Shown one piece after another: positions 27,103-36,711 of a stretch of 64,000 bases of DNA (position 1 is its first letter; every line of letters begins with the position of its first letter). This DNA is from Gammaproteobacteria bacterium. Its GTDB lineage: Bacteria > Pseudomonadota > Gammaproteobacteria > JAUIAT01. Where the stretch lies: the NCBI GenBank assembly GCA_030425295.1, contig JAUIAT010000002.1:114574-178573 (forward strand). The letters are read 5' to 3'. The position numbers and the translations under genes were made by a program. The notes under the pieces are model-generated. The model did no database searches and was not told the DNA's origin. It saw only the letters and a list, made by a program, of their open reading frames with translations.

Positions 27103-27402
27103 ATGCAAATCGATGCAAATGAAATCCAAAAAATTGGCAAGTTAGCCAAGCTTTCCTTCGACAAAAAAGAACAGGAAAAATATGCTGAAAATCTTAACAA
27201 AATCCTGGACTTTGTAGAACAAATGAATCAGTACGATACTACCGGAATTACTCCTATGGCTCACCCGCTTGATATTGCACAACCTATGAGAAAAGATGCA
27301 GTAACTGAGCCTGATGTTCGCGAAGACATGTTAAAGCTTGCTCCAGAAGCAAACGCAGGCCTTTATGTTGTCCCACAAGTTATCGAAGATAAAGAAAGTT
27401 AA
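27103..27402 (+). CDS. gatC: Asp/Glu-tRNA amidotransferase subunit C
   Basis: Small bracket subunit that holds GatA and GatB together in the tRNA-dependent amidotransferase. 99 residues with the family pattern IQKIGKLAKLSFDKKE at the start and YDTTGITPMAHPLD, then MRKDAVTEPDVRE. It starts the gatC-gatA-gatB operon, with a clear promoter upstream, and gatA begins 10 bases after its stop. Confidence 0.96.
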   Translation: MQIDANEIQKIGKLAKLSFDKKEQEKYAENLNKILDFVEQMNQYDTTGITPMAHPLDIAQPMRKDAVTEPDVREDMLKLAPEANAGLYVVPQVIEDKES

Positions 27403-27411
27403 GAGGCAATA

Positions 27412-28866
27412 ATGGAACATAAGACATTAGCTGAACTCAGCAAAGCTTTGCAAAATAAAGAAATTTCAAGCGTTGAACTAACGCAATTTTATTTAGATAG
27501 AATTAATAAGTTTGATGAAAAATTAAATAGCTTTATCACTGTTTGTGATGAACATGCTCTCAACATGGCGAAAGCAGCTGATGCAAGAATTCAGTCCGGA
27601 AATTTCACAGCTTTAACCGGAATCCCGGTTGCACAGAAAGATATTTTCTGCACTCAAGGCATTAAAACTAGCTGCGGATCTAAAATGCTAGATAATTTTA
27701 TTGCCCCTTATGAGTCAACTGTAACTCATAAGTTCAATGAAGCTGGCGCTGTAATGATTGGTAAAACCAACATGGATGAGTTCGCTATGGGTTCATCCAA
27801 TGAAAACAGCTACTATGGAGCAGTTCAAAATCCCTGGAAAAACAATACCGTACCTGGCGGATCTTCTGGCGGCTCAGCATCAGCTGTTGCTGCACGTCTT
27901 GCTGCCGCTGCAACTGGAACTGACACTGGCGGTTCAATTCGCCAACCGGCAGCTCTTTGCGGAATAACAGGCCTTAAACCAACTTACGGCCGTGTTTCTC
28001 GTTACGGCATGATTGCTTTTGCATCTAGCCTTGACCAAGGTGGCCCAATGACTCAGACCGCAGAAGATGCTGCAATGGTATTAAACGTTATGGCCGGACA
28101 TGACGTGAAAGACTCTACTTGCATCAATAAGGATGTGCCTGATTACACATCAAACCTAAATGATTCCATCAAAGGCTTAAGAATTGGCGTTCCTGAAGAA
28201 TATATAGCAGGCGATATTGAAGCTGATGTTGCAAAATGCATCGAAGAAACAATTAAAACACTACGAAGCATGGGCGCTGAAATCAAAACAGTTAAAATGC
28301 CTCATACTAAAGTTGGGCTATCCGCATATTATATAATTGCTCCAGCTGAAGCATCTTCTAACCTTGCGCGTTATGATGGTGTCCGTTATGGATATCGCTG
28401 CAATGATCCTAAAAACCTAGAAGATATGTACACTCGAACAAGAAGCGAAGGCTTTGGTGATGAAGTTAAACGTCGAATTATGACGGGAACTTACGCGCTA
28501 TCTGCAGGTTATTACGATGCGTATTATTTAAAAGCACAACAAATTCGTAAACTAATCAGCGAAGACTACAAGCAAGCATTTAAAGATGTTGATGTAATTC
28601 TTACTCCAACGTCACCTTCAACTACATTTGAAATCGGTGCCGTAAAAGATCCTATTTCAATGTACTTAACAGACGTATTTACTATTCCTGCTAACTTAGC
28701 TGGCCTACCAGGCATTTCATTCCCATGCGGCATGGCAAACAATCTACCAGTTGGCGTGCAGTTAGTCGGTAATTATTTTGAAGAAGCGAAGCTATTAAAC
28801 GTCGCTCATCAATATCAACAGGAAACAAACTGGCACACAATGCTTCCAGAGGGGTACAGCGCATGA
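27412..28866 (+). CDS. gatA: Asp/Glu-tRNA amidotransferase subunit A
   Basis: Amidase subunit that releases ammonia from glutamine and passes it to GatB for conversion of Glu-tRNA(Gln) or Asp-tRNA(Asn). 484 residues. The Ser-cisSer-Lys catalytic triad is visible: Lys76 in AQKDIF, Ser151/152 in GGSSGGSA and the nucleophile in [12 protein letters not shown] near residue 175. The C-terminal part has GISFPCGM and VGVQLVG. The stop overlaps the gatB start (ATGA at 28863-28866), so the two are coupled. Confidence 0.98.
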   Translation: MEHKTLAELSKALQNKEISSVELTQFYLDRINKFDEKLNSFITVCDEHALNMAKAADARIQSGNFTALTGIPVAQKDIFCTQGIKTSCGSKMLDNFIAPYESTVTHKFNEAGAVMIGKTNMDEFAMGSSNENSYYGAVQNPWKNNTVPGGSSGGSASAVAARLAAAATGTDTGGSIRQPAALCGITGLKPTYGRVSRYGMIAFASSLDQGGPMTQTAEDAAMVLNVMAGHDVKDSTCINKDVPDYTSNLNDSIKGLRIGVPEEYIAGDIEADVAKCIEETIKTLRSMGAEIKTVKMPHTKVGLSAYYIIAPAEASSNLARYDGVRYGYRCNDPKNLEDMYTRTRSEGFGDEVKRRIMTGTYALSAGYYDAYYLKAQQIRKLISEDYKQAFKDVDVILTPTSPSTTFEIGAVKDPISMYLTDVFTIPANLAGLPGISFPCGMANNLPVGVQLVGNYFEEAKLLNVAHQYQQETNWHTMLPEGYSA

Positions 28867-30299
28867 GTTGGGAACCAGTAATCGGGTTAGAAATCCACGT
28901 ACAATTAAAAACTGAATCTAAAATATTTTCAGGTGCTGCGACCAAGTTTGGTGCAGAACCAAACACACAAGCATGTGCCGTTGATTTAGCACTTCCAGGC
29001 GTATTACCAGTATTTAATGAAACTGCAAACCGCATGGCAATTAAATTTGGTTTAGCCATTGGTGCTGAGATTGCAGAAAGATCTGTATTCGCGCGTAAAA
29101 ATTATTTTTATCCAGATCTACCAAAAGGTTATCAAATCAGCCAATATGAACTTCCAATTGTAGAGAAAGGTTTAATTAATGTGGCTATGCCAGATGGTAC
29201 AACTAAACCTATTCGCATTACTCGAGCACACTTGGAAGAGGATGCCGGCAAATCAGTTCACGATGTTTTCCCAGGCCAAACTGGTGTTGATTTAAACCGG
29301 GCTGGAACACCTCTGCTTGAAGTTGTAACAGAACCTGATTTTAGGTCTGCTGAGGAAGCTTCCGTCTTTCTAAAAACGCTACGTGGCTTGATCAGATATC
29401 TTGAGATTAGTGACGGCAACATGCAAGAAGGATCAATGCGCTGCGACGTTAACGTTTCTGTTCGACGTCGAGGAGCAGAAAAATATGGCACTCGCGCAGA
29501 AGTTAAAAATGTTAACTCCTTCAGATTCGTTGAAAAAGCAATTGAATACGAAATTGAGCGTCAAATTTTAATTATTGAAGATGGTGGCGAAATTGCCCAA
29601 GAAACTCGTCTATTCGACCCATCTCGAAATGAAACTCGCAGCATGCGATCAAAAGAGGAAGCGACAGATTATCGTTACTTCCCTTGCCCTGACCTATTAC
29701 CAGTTGAAACAACAAAAGAGCTAATCGAAGAAGTTAAGGCGACAATCCCTGAACTTCCTTGGGAAAAACAAGCTCGCTTTGAAGCTGATTATGGCTTAAA
29801 TACTTACAATGCAAGTCTTCTGGCTCAGAGTAAATCCTCAGCAAAATACTTCGAAGATGTAATTGAAATATCAAAAGCCCCTGCGAAGCTAGTTGCGAAC
29901 TGGATGGGTGATGAATTAGCAGCAGCTCTTAATAAAGAAAATCTTTCAATTGCTGAATGCCCAATTTCTGCAGAACGTTTTGCAGGTCTAATTGCTCGAA
30001 TTGCAGACAACACAATTTCTGGTAAAATTGCAAAAACTGTTTTTGAAGCAATGTGGAATGAAGCTAATAGCACAGCTGATGACATAATTGAGAAGCAAGG
30101 CCTAAAACAAATTACTGATCCTGCACAAATTAAGGCAGTGGTTGAAGATATCATAACCCAAAACCCTAAACAGGTTCAGCAATACAAAGGTGGTAATGAA
30201 CGATTATTTGGATTCTTTGTGGGCCAAACTATGAAGGCCACTCAAGGTAAGGCTAATCCGCAACAAGTTAATGCGGTATTGAAAGAACTGCTAGGTTAA
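28863..30299 (+). CDS. gatB: Asp/Glu-tRNA amidotransferase subunit B
   Basis: Kinase/transamidase subunit that activates the misacylated tRNA and receives ammonia from GatA. 478 residues. The family start [20 protein letters not shown], the [16 protein letters not shown] block and EDAGKSVHD are all present, as is the [12 protein letters not shown] region. The C-terminal YqeY-like tRNA-binding domain ends with [12 protein letters not shown] family E repeat pair follows the stop and may terminate the operon. Confidence 0.98.
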   Translation: MSWEPVIGLEIHVQLKTESKIFSGAATKFGAEPNTQACAVDLALPGVLPVFNETANRMAIKFGLAIGAEIAERSVFARKNYFYPDLPKGYQISQYELPIVEKGLINVAMPDGTTKPIRITRAHLEEDAGKSVHDVFPGQTGVDLNRAGTPLLEVVTEPDFRSAEEASVFLKTLRGLIRYLEISDGNMQEGSMRCDVNVSVRRRGAEKYGTRAEVKNVNSFRFVEKAIEYEIERQILIIEDGGEIAQETRLFDPSRNETRSMRSKEEATDYRYFPCPDLLPVETTKELIEEVKATIPELPWEKQARFEADYGLNTYNASLLAQSKSSAKYFEDVIEISKAPAKLVANWMGDELAAALNKENLSIAECPISAERFAGLIARIADNTISGKIAKTVFEAMWNEANSTADDIIEKQGLKQITDPAQIKAVVEDIITQNPKQVQQYKGGNERLFGFFVGQTMKATQGKANPQQVNAVLKELLG

Positions 30300-30309
30300 T
30301 ACGGTTTAT

Positions 30310-30423
30310 GGATCCCGTGGTCAAGCCACGGGATGACAGAGATTTTTCACGATGATAGAGCTTTCTTTCACGATGATAGAAGTTTTTTCAGAATTGTCAT
30401 CCCGCGGCTTGACCGCGGGATCC
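30310..30423. repeat. Inverted pair of family E palindromes between gatB and miaB
   Basis: GGATCCCGTGGTCAAGCC to GGGATGAC at 30310-30337 and the reverse orientation GTCATCCCGCGGCTTGAC to GGGATCC at 30396-30423. Each is itself a palindrome and the two together form a larger inverted repeat. Between them a short unit TTTCACGATGATAGA occurs twice. The structure could end the gatCAB transcript, although it also lies ahead of miaB in the same direction. Confidence 0.85.
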
Positions 30424-30457
30424 AAGAATTAAAAAAGAACAATTTAGAGTAAAAAAA

Positions 30458-31786
30458 ATGCCAAAAAAAATATTTATCCAAACGCACGGCTGCCAAATGA
30501 ATGATTATGACTCGCAAAAAATGTTCGACGTTATGCACGAGTCTCACGGAATGGTCAAAACTGAAGATCCATCTGAAGCTGATCTTTTGCTTATTAATAC
30601 ATGCTCAATTCGTGAAAAAGCACAGGAAAAAGTATTTTCTGAACTTGGGCGCTGGAAACCTTATAAAAAACGCAACTCAAGCACTATAGTAGGTGTTGGT
30701 GGGTGCGTTGCATCGCAAGAAGGTGAAATGTTAGCGAAACGCAGCCAAGTAGTAGATATTGTATTTGGCCCACAAACTCTACATAGACTGCCTGAGCTAT
30801 ACGAGAAAGCTATAAAGCAAAAAAAACCAGTTGTAGATATTAGTTTTCCAGAAATTGAAAAATTTGATTGCATGCCTGAACCAAGAGCTGAAGGCCCAAC
30901 CGCTTTCGTTTCAATTATGGAAGGTTGCAGCAAGTACTGTAGTTATTGTGTAGTGCCCTACACTCGCGGGGAAGAAATTAGCCGACCATTTGATGACGTA
31001 ATCGCTGAAGTTGCATCTCTTGCAGAGCAAGGTGTAAAAGAAGTAAATTTACTTGGCCAAAATGTTAATGACTATGACGGTTTAATGCACGATGGTAGCG
31101 TTGCTGATCTTGCACTACTAATTCATTATGTTGCGGCAATTGATGGTATTGAACGTATTCGTTATACCACTTCTCACCCAACAGCATTTTCAGATCGCTT
31201 GATTCAAGCCTATGCTGAAGAACCAAAATTGGTTGATCAATTACATTTGCCAGTACAGTCAGGTTCTGATCGCGTACTTTCAATGATGAAACGAGGCTAT
31301 ACCGCCCTTGAGTTCAAGGCAAAAATGCGTAAACTCAAGAAAATTCGCCCAAATATCAGCATTACATCTGACTTTATTGTCGGGTTTCCAGGTGAAACTG
31401 AAGAAGATTTCATGGCTACTATGAATCTAATTCAAGAAATTGGATTTGATAACTCCTATAGTTTTATTTATAGCCCTCGCCCCGGAACTCCAGCAGCTAA
31501 CCTTCCAGATCCAACACCTATGGAAGAGAAAAAACGTCGCCTGAAGATTATGCAAGATCGCTTGTTACTTCAAGCTAAACGAAACTCTGAAGCAATGGTT
31601 GGCACAGTGCAAAAAGTTTTGGTTACTGGTACTGCTAAGAAAGACCCAGAACAACTATCTGGACGCACTGAAAATAACCGTGTAGTAAATTTCAAATGCA
31701 ACGAAGACTTGGTTGGCAAAATCGTTGATATACGTATTGATGAAGCTTTACCAAATTCACTTCGTGGTGAGTATTTGCCAGAGTAA
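30458..31786 (+). CDS. miaB: tRNA methylthiotransferase MiaB
   Basis: Radical-SAM enzyme that adds a methylthio group to i6A37 in tRNAs reading codons starting with U. 442 residues in three domains: N-terminal UPF0004 domain with its three cluster cysteines ([29 protein letters not shown]), the radical-SAM core with Cys157, Cys161 and Cys164 in GCSKYCSYC, and a C-terminal TRAM domain. The miaB-phoH-ybeY order is conserved in gammaproteobacteria, although 440 bp with repeats separates miaB from phoH here. Confidence 0.97.
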   Translation: MPKKIFIQTHGCQMNDYDSQKMFDVMHESHGMVKTEDPSEADLLLINTCSIREKAQEKVFSELGRWKPYKKRNSSTIVGVGGCVASQEGEMLAKRSQVVDIVFGPQTLHRLPELYEKAIKQKKPVVDISFPEIEKFDCMPEPRAEGPTAFVSIMEGCSKYCSYCVVPYTRGEEISRPFDDVIAEVASLAEQGVKEVNLLGQNVNDYDGLMHDGSVADLALLIHYVAAIDGIERIRYTTSHPTAFSDRLIQAYAEEPKLVDQLHLPVQSGSDRVLSMMKRGYTALEFKAKMRKLKKIRPNISITSDFIVGFPGETEEDFMATMNLIQEIGFDNSYSFIYSPRPGTPAANLPDPTPMEEKKRRLKIMQDRLLLQAKRNSEAMVGTVQKVLVTGTAKKDPEQLSGRTENNRVVNFKCNEDLVGKIVDIRIDEALPNSLRGEYLPE

Positions 31787-31833
31787 CTATAGTTGGTGAC
31801 TTCGTAACCAAAGCACTGCTGCGAATAATAATA

Positions 31834-31965
31834 TCGTCATCCTAAGCAAGGGGCATCGCCATCCTAATATGGAGTATTGTCATCCCGAGTGAAGACGAGG
31901 GATCTGAAATATCTTTAAATCAGATCTCTCCATTATGCACCTTTGGTGTTTCAGTCGAGATGACA
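31834..31965. repeat. Diverged intergenic repeats after miaB
   Basis: Several degenerate units related to families D and E: GTCATCCTAAGCAAGG, GTCATCCCGAGTGAAGAC to GGGATC, and an inverted D-type segment CAGATCTCTCCATTATGC to AGTCGAGATGACA. Together with the GC-rich leader after it, this fills the 440-bp gap between miaB and phoH. Confidence 0.7.
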
Positions 31966-32087
31966 CTTTTTGCTTTACCTAAACCCATAAAATGTCACCC
32001 AACATCTTGACCGCTGAACCAATTAGCGCATAATAAAAATATACAACAGAGTTTGCAATTTGTAAGAAACTTAAATCCCAATGAGGT

Positions 32088-32197
32088 TTCCAAAGAGGAG
32101 ATGCGAAGATCTCCCCTTTGGTCGCCGTTTGCCCGAATTTACTTCGCGCAGGCGATATATTAAAGGAAGGAGTGAGCACGAAGTGCGAAACTCCTGT
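32088..32197 (+). promoter_or_regulatory. Structured GC-richer leader upstream of phoH
   Basis: The stretch contains an obvious hairpin, CCAAAGAGGAGAT paired with ATCTCCCCTTTGG around a short loop, then TCGCC paired with GGCGA across a CGCGCAGG stretch, and a third stem-like AGGAGTG/CACGAAGTGC segment. It ends about 30 bases before the phoH ATG, which has AGAGG as ribosome site. It may be a transcript leader or another dispersed repeat; part of it recurs inverted at 33768-33783. Confidence 0.4.
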
Positions 32198-32226
32198 ACA
32201 AAACATATTTTTGCTCAAGAGGTAAC

Positions 32227-33195
32227 ATGACCAAAAACAGACATACGGTAATATTTGAGTTAACTCCTGAAGATAACGATAGGCTGGCCGTCCTTAGTGG
32301 ATCATTTGATGAAAATTTAAGACAAATAGAACGATCACTTGGTGTTGAAATCAACAACAGAGGAAATCAATTTCAAGTAATTGGCATCAGAAAACCTGCT
32401 GAAATTGCCAAATCTGTTATCGAGCAAATTTACCAATCAACTAAAAATCATAAAAGCTTTAGTCAAAGCGATATTCATATGTTTCTAAAAAATATAGAAG
32501 CCCAAGATACAAAAAAAGAAAAAAAAGAAAAACTAGAATCAATAAAAATTAATACTGCAAAATCGCAAATAAAACCTCAAAGCATGAACCAGTACTATTA
32601 TCTAAATCATATTTTAAATCATGATATTAATTTTGGTGTTGGCCCATCTGGCACCGGCAAAACTTATCTTGCTGTGGCTTGTGCTGTAAATGCTCTTGAG
32701 CAAGAAAAAGTAAACCGTATTCTTCTTGTTAGACCCGCAGTAGAGGCCGGTGAAAAACTAGGATTTTTGCCAGGAAGCCTAGAACAAAAAGTTGACCCTT
32801 ATCTTCGCCCTCTTTACGATGCTCTTTATGAAATGCTAGGGTTCGAACAAGTTAATAAATTAGTTGAGCGCGATATAATTGAGGTTGCCCCTTTAGCCTT
32901 TATGCGCGGACGTACAATTAATGACAGTTTCGTAATTCTCGATGAAAGCCAAAATACCACTCCAGAACAGATGAAAATGTTTTTAACTAGAATTGGCTTT
33001 GGCTCAAAAGCAATTATTACTGGCGATATCACCCAAACTGATCTACCGAAAGATCGACAATCTGGGCTTAGACATGCCATTGATGTCTTAAAAGATATTG
33101 ATGCAATTAGTTTTACATTTTTTAAAGCAAAAGATGTGGTCCGCCACCCAATAGTGCAGCAAATAGTTGAGGCTTACGAGAGACAAAATTTATGA
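32227..33195 (+). CDS. phoH: PhoH-like ATPase (YbeZ)
   Basis: Cytoplasmic P-loop ATPase that works with the endoribonuclease YbeY in rRNA maturation and RNA quality control. 322 residues. An N-terminal KH-like region is followed by Walker A GPSGTGKT at residues 139-146, the family block RPAVEAGEKLGFLPG, and Walker B-type FVILDESQNTTPEQMKMFLTR. Its stop overlaps the ybeY start by four bases (ATGA, 33192-33195). It is the YbeZ rather than the longer PhoH2/PIN type. Confidence 0.95.
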   Translation: MTKNRHTVIFELTPEDNDRLAVLSGSFDENLRQIERSLGVEINNRGNQFQVIGIRKPAEIAKSVIEQIYQSTKNHKSFSQSDIHMFLKNIEAQDTKKEKKEKLESIKINTAKSQIKPQSMNQYYYLNHILNHDINFGVGPSGTGKTYLAVACAVNALEQEKVNRILLVRPAVEAGEKLGFLPGSLEQKVDPYLRPLYDALYEMLGFEQVNKLVERDIIEVAPLAFMRGRTINDSFVILDESQNTTPEQMKMFLTRIGFGSKAIITGDITQTDLPKDRQSGLRHAIDVLKDIDAISFTFFKAKDVVRHPIVQQIVEAYERQNL

Positions 33196-33644
33196 TTGAT
33201 ATATACTGCCAATATGCAACAAGCGAAACAAAATTACCTTCTGAGGAAGACTTTGAAAAATGGGTAACTTTAGCTCTTGAGGCACCATTCGATGAGCAAT
33301 GTGAACTTACTATCAGAGTAGTAGATGATGCAGAAAGCTCCCATTTAAACAGAACTTTTCGCAATAAGGACTATTCGACCAATGTCTTGTCATTCCCATT
33401 TCCAGCGCCAGAGGGCTACGAAAATATTTTAGGAGACATGGTACTGTGCGCTCCTGTTATTTTAAAAGAAGCAAAAGAGCAAAATAAAAAGCTTATGGAT
33501 CATTGGGCTCATCTTGTTATTCATGGAACACTTCATTTGCAAGGTTACGACCATCAACTTGAAGTTGAAGCAGAAGAGATGGAAGCTAAAGAAATAAATA
33601 TTCTCAAAAAAATTGGCATTGATAATCCTTATGAATGCCAATAA
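33192..33644 (+). CDS. ybeY: Endoribonuclease YbeY
   Basis: Zinc-dependent single-strand endoribonuclease needed for 16S rRNA 3' end processing and 70S ribosome quality control. The metal site HxxxHxxxxxH is complete: His111, His115 and His121 in HGTLHLQGYDH. NVLSFPFP and GDMVLCAP are also typical. 150 residues. In E. coli the operon continues with corC (ybeX) and lnt; neither follows here. Confidence 0.96.
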   Translation: MIDIYCQYATSETKLPSEEDFEKWVTLALEAPFDEQCELTIRVVDDAESSHLNRTFRNKDYSTNVLSFPFPAPEGYENILGDMVLCAPVILKEAKEQNKKLMDHWAHLVIHGTLHLQGYDHQLEVEAEEMEAKEINILKKIGIDNPYECQ

Positions 33645-33767
33645 TCCTAATAAGATTTTAAACCAGATGTAATAAATTTGCCCAAAGCACGGTATTTACA
33701 TTTTACTTGAAAAATATACGATATTTAAGGTCTGTTAATAGCGCACCTCTTGTAAGAGAGTATTTTT

Positions 33768-33783
33768 CAGGAGTTTCGCACTT
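33768..33783. repeat. 16-bp inverted partner of 32181-32196
   Basis: CAGGAGTTTCGCACTT is the exact reverse complement of 32181-32196, so the two bracket phoH and ybeY. The rest of 33645-33936 (292 bp) holds no gene that I can support; AGGTCTGTTAATAGCG at 33728-33743 may be a decayed MITE tip. Confidence 0.6.
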
Positions 33784-33936
33784 TGAAGAAATATGTTAAT
33801 TAATTACCAGATCCCGCACTTGTTGAGGAATCCGGAAAATAAAATTAATAAACGCGAACCCCTTGTTTTATGAATATCAAGGATGTAACGCCAATAATCA
33901 ACAGAACTTGTCAAACTAAAAAAAGGACTTTATAAG

Positions 33937-34362
33937 TTGAAACAACCAACGACAATAAATAATTACTGGAAGCAAATTAGGCATGAATGGGAAAATCGTA
34001 AGAATTCAAACTGTTTTTTTGCCTTTACTGAATTTCACAAAGACTGCAAAGAAGAAATAGCAGAAGATCTCCCCAAAAGAAGGCCGTCAAAAAAAAACAG
34101 AGTTCATTTAGGGCCTGAATTTAATGATAAATACCTTACAGAGCGCGAAGCTGAGTGCGTCGAACTTATCCTGGAAGGTAAAACCTACCAAAAGGCAGCT
34201 GAAGAACTAGATCTATCCAAAAGAAGCGTGGAATTTTATATAAACAATACAAAACAAAAGCTAGGATTCCGCACAAAAAAAGAGCTCATATTAAAGCTTA
34301 AAAATTCAAGTTTTAATAATATGCTTGCACTATCTAAAGCAGATGAAAAATATTTGAATTAG
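33937..34362 (+). CDS. LuxR-type HTH protein
   Basis: 141-residue DNA-binding protein. The C-terminal half (about residues 66-125) is a LuxR/FixJ helix-turn-helix: LTEREAECVELILEGKTYQKAAE, then LDLSKRSVEFYINNTKQKLGF. The N-terminal 60 residues are too short for a receiver or autoinducer domain and are basic. It starts with TTG (33937); AAGGA lies nine bases upstream and no better start exists. Targets are unknown. Its stop TAG overlaps the stop of the convergent lipoprotein gene in four shared bases (34359-34362). Confidence 0.82.
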   Translation: MKQPTTINNYWKQIRHEWENRKNSNCFFAFTEFHKDCKEEIAEDLPKRRPSKKNRVHLGPEFNDKYLTEREAECVELILEGKTYQKAAEELDLSKRSVEFYINNTKQKLGFRTKKELILKLKNSSFNNMLALSKADEKYLN

Positions 34363-34988
34363 GTAGGATTTAAAGCAATACTTCTAATCACGAACAATGC
34401 TATCTGTTTACTAATAGTTTGCGCAGCTCTATTTGCAGCCATAACTCCACTATATGGATTATTTAATGGTGCCTCATCAACCGCTTGGAAGTTTTGGCTA
34501 GCAATAACCTTATTAGTATGACTATCAATTACATCCACCTGCATTACTATTCGCACTACACTTGTCTTTTTAAGAAACTCTTGGCGCAAACTAATTAACT
34601 TTGACTTTAGATCATAATCTGAATGGCCTGAAAATGGCGAAGCTACTACACTGTGAAAATAATTTGATTCACGAAGCCTACTAACTATTACATTCATCAT
34701 CATTTCAGCTGGTGGGGCTGCCCACTTATTTAATGCAAACGACTCTAACTGGTAAGGTTTTTTCATATAAAGCATTTTTTCTGATTCATACTCAGGGCTT
34801 GCTTGCGTCTGCAAGACCAAAAGAGTTCTTTTAGTCTTATTCATAGACTTAATTGGTCTGTAACTTGGACCAACTTGAGAAATTGAATAATCCTTAACAG
34901 GTGGATTTTTTAAGGGCGACATACAACCAACTAAACTAGTAACTAAAATTAAGATGGTTATCTGGCAAATATTTTTTTTCATATCCAT
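34359..34988 (-). CDS. ABC-transport auxiliary lipoprotein (PqiC/MCE-associated)
   Basis: Predicted outer-membrane or periplasmic lipoprotein of the ABC_trans_aux (DUF330) group that accompanies MCE lipid-transport systems. The N-terminus has a basic start, a hydrophobic core and the lipobox LVGC. The body contains YSISQVGPSYRPIK and RLRESNYFHSVVASPF, and ends with alpha-helical ISKQIALFVIRSI. I start it at ATG 34988 (209 residues) after AGGGA; an ATG two codons later is equally possible, while a start at 35042 would lie in mlaD-like coding sequence. It is the last gene of the four-gene operon 34359-37836. Confidence 0.78.
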   Translation of the reverse strand: MDMKKNICQITILILVTSLVGCMSPLKNPPVKDYSISQVGPSYRPIKSMNKTKRTLLVLQTQASPEYESEKMLYMKKPYQLESFALNKWAAPPAEMMMNVIVSRLRESNYFHSVVASPFSGHSDYDLKSKLISLRQEFLKKTSVVRIVMQVDVIDSHTNKVIASQNFQAVDEAPLNNPYSGVMAANRAAQTISKQIALFVIRSIALNPT

Positions 34989-34995
34989 TTCTTCC

Positions 34996-35919
34996 CTATT
35001 CTCCAGGACCAGGAGAACCAATAGCCCTGCCTCTAATAACAATTGAAGGGTTGCGATTTAGCTGCTTAACAAATTCTTGAATCTCTGATGATGCTTCATT
35101 AAATGAATTCATAAGAAGCTGAAAATCTGGCATGACTTGAGTTGACAGGTTATCAGCGACTCGCCTACTTTCAGTTATTAAACTCTTAGCATTATTACTA
35201 GTCAAAGCAAATTGATCTGAAGCCTCTTTCACACTCACCATTGTAGTTTTTATTTGATCTGTAAGCTCTGGAAAGTTCTTAGTGATTTTATTCATATTAA
35301 CCAATGTACGATCAAGATTAGTAATAATCTTATCAAAATCTTTACCTCTACTAGCCATATTAGTGGTTATATTTTCAAGATTAACTAATGTTTTATCAAT
35401 TCTATCTCGATTCTCTTTACTAAGAAGCTGATCAATACTTTCAGTTAATTTTTCGATACCTTTTATAATTTCTGGCATAACTTTACCGGCCTGAACAAAC
35501 AATGAAGGCTTTGGTTTTATTACCGGATATTTATCCCCTTCTTTTCTCACTAAAAGAGGAGCGCTAGGTTCTTCTGATTTTAAATTTATATAAAGCATGC
35601 CAGTGATACCCTGTGGCATAACAGTGGCAACTGTACTTGTATTAATTGGCGTTCCTTCGGCAATATTTAATAAAATTCTAACGTTTTTTAAATTAGAGTG
35701 ATCAAGTGAGATTGACTTAACAAAACCTACCTCAACGCCATTGTAGCGAACAGGGCTTTGAATGGTTAAACCAGTTACATCCTCCGCCATATAAACCGCG
35801 TAAACATTATACTCAGTACGTTCTCCGCGGCCGATAAGCCAAGCAATGCCACTAAACATGGCAATTGACAAAACGATAACAAATAAGCCAACAACAGTAT
35901 AATTAACCTTTCTTTGCAC
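34996..35919 (-). CDS. MCE-domain (MlaD-like) lipid-binding protein
   Basis: Membrane-anchored periplasmic substrate-binding subunit of an MCE lipid transporter. One N-terminal helix (VVGLFVIVLSIAMFSGIAWL), then an MCE domain at about residues 38-120 including VTGLTIQSPVRYNGVEVGFV, then a long helical tail (about residues 150-290) rich in Asn, Thr and Lys that can form a coiled-coil needle. 307 residues is longer than E. coli MlaD (183) and closer to single-MCE proteins with tails. The start overlaps the upstream ATPase gene by 17 bases. Confidence 0.9.
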   Translation of the reverse strand: MQRKVNYTVVGLFVIVLSIAMFSGIAWLIGRGERTEYNVYAVYMAEDVTGLTIQSPVRYNGVEVGFVKSISLDHSNLKNVRILLNIAEGTPINTSTVATVMPQGITGMLYINLKSEEPSAPLLVRKEGDKYPVIKPKPSLFVQAGKVMPEIIKGIEKLTESIDQLLSKENRDRIDKTLVNLENITTNMASRGKDFDKIITNLDRTLVNMNKITKNFPELTDQIKTTMVSVKEASDQFALTSNNAKSLITESRRVADNLSTQVMPDFQLLMNSFNEASSEIQEFVKQLNRNPSIVIRGRAIGSPGPGE

Positions 35920-36709
35920 GGCGAGAGCCCCCCACTTTATTTATTCGCTCTGTTGATCGAGGCCCCGTAAAATATGACTGGATTTTAGGATGAGGATCTT
36001 TGACAAGCTCTGACATTGGTTTCAATGCCAAAACCTTTCCATCCCCCAAAAACATAACCCTATCAGGCACATGCCACAGAGTGTCCAAATCGTGTGTAAT
36101 CATTAAAAATGTCAAACCTAAGTTTTCACGCATATAGAGAACCATATCATCCAGCTCACCTGCACTTTTAGGGTCAAGACCTGCAGTAGGCTCATCTAGA
36201 AATAATATTTCTGGATCAAGGGCAATAGCTCGGGCTAAGGCGGCGCGCTTAACCATCCCCCCACTTAAATCTGCAGGAAATTTAAACGCAGCACTCGCTT
36301 CAAGCCCAGCTAATATAATCTTTAATAGAGCAACTTCTTCTAGTGCTTTTCCTCGTAATTTTGAATATTGCTGCAAAGGAAACATCACATTTTCAAGTAT
36401 ATTTAATGAAGTAAAAAGTGCTCCACTCTGAAACATAACTCCCCATCTCTGCTGCACAAGATTCGCTTCTTTTTCTGTACATTGGGTTATATCAGTTCCA
36501 AAAATTTTAATATTTCCAGAAGTAGGTTTCCTTAGCATAAGCATCGTATTAAATAGAGTGGTCTTGCCGCAGCCACTACTGCCTATTATTCCAACAATTT
36601 CACCGCGATTAATGTCAAAATCCAGGCCATTGTGCACAGTTTGATCGTCAAATTTATTTACCAGTTCTCTAACTTGTATTACTGGTTCATGCTTTACCTT
36701 TAACACCAT
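35903..36709 (-). CDS. MCE-system ABC transporter ATPase (MlaF-like)
   Basis: Cytoplasmic ATPase driving the MCE lipid transporter. Walker A GSSGCGKT ends at Lys49-Thr50, the signature LSGGM is at 148-152, Walker B ILFLDEP has Asp172-Glu173 and the switch His lies in MITHD. 268 residues. Two bases separate it from the permease gene upstream, so it is co-transcribed. Confidence 0.93.
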   Translation of the reverse strand: MVLKVKHEPVIQVRELVNKFDDQTVHNGLDFDINRGEIVGIIGSSGCGKTTLFNTMLMLRKPTSGNIKIFGTDITQCTEKEANLVQQRWGVMFQSGALFTSLNILENVMFPLQQYSKLRGKALEEVALLKIILAGLEASAAFKFPADLSGGMVKRAALARAIALDPEILFLDEPTAGLDPKSAGELDDMVLYMRENLGLTFLMITHDLDTLWHVPDRVMFLGDGKVLALKPMSELVKDPHPKIQSYFTGPRSTERINKVGGSRRAKKG

Positions 36710-36711
36710 GC

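Noticed and set aside
31979..32218. 79-codon minus-strand frame upstream of phoH
   Set aside because: Lies across the GC-richer hairpin leader and has no start signal or recognisable motif.
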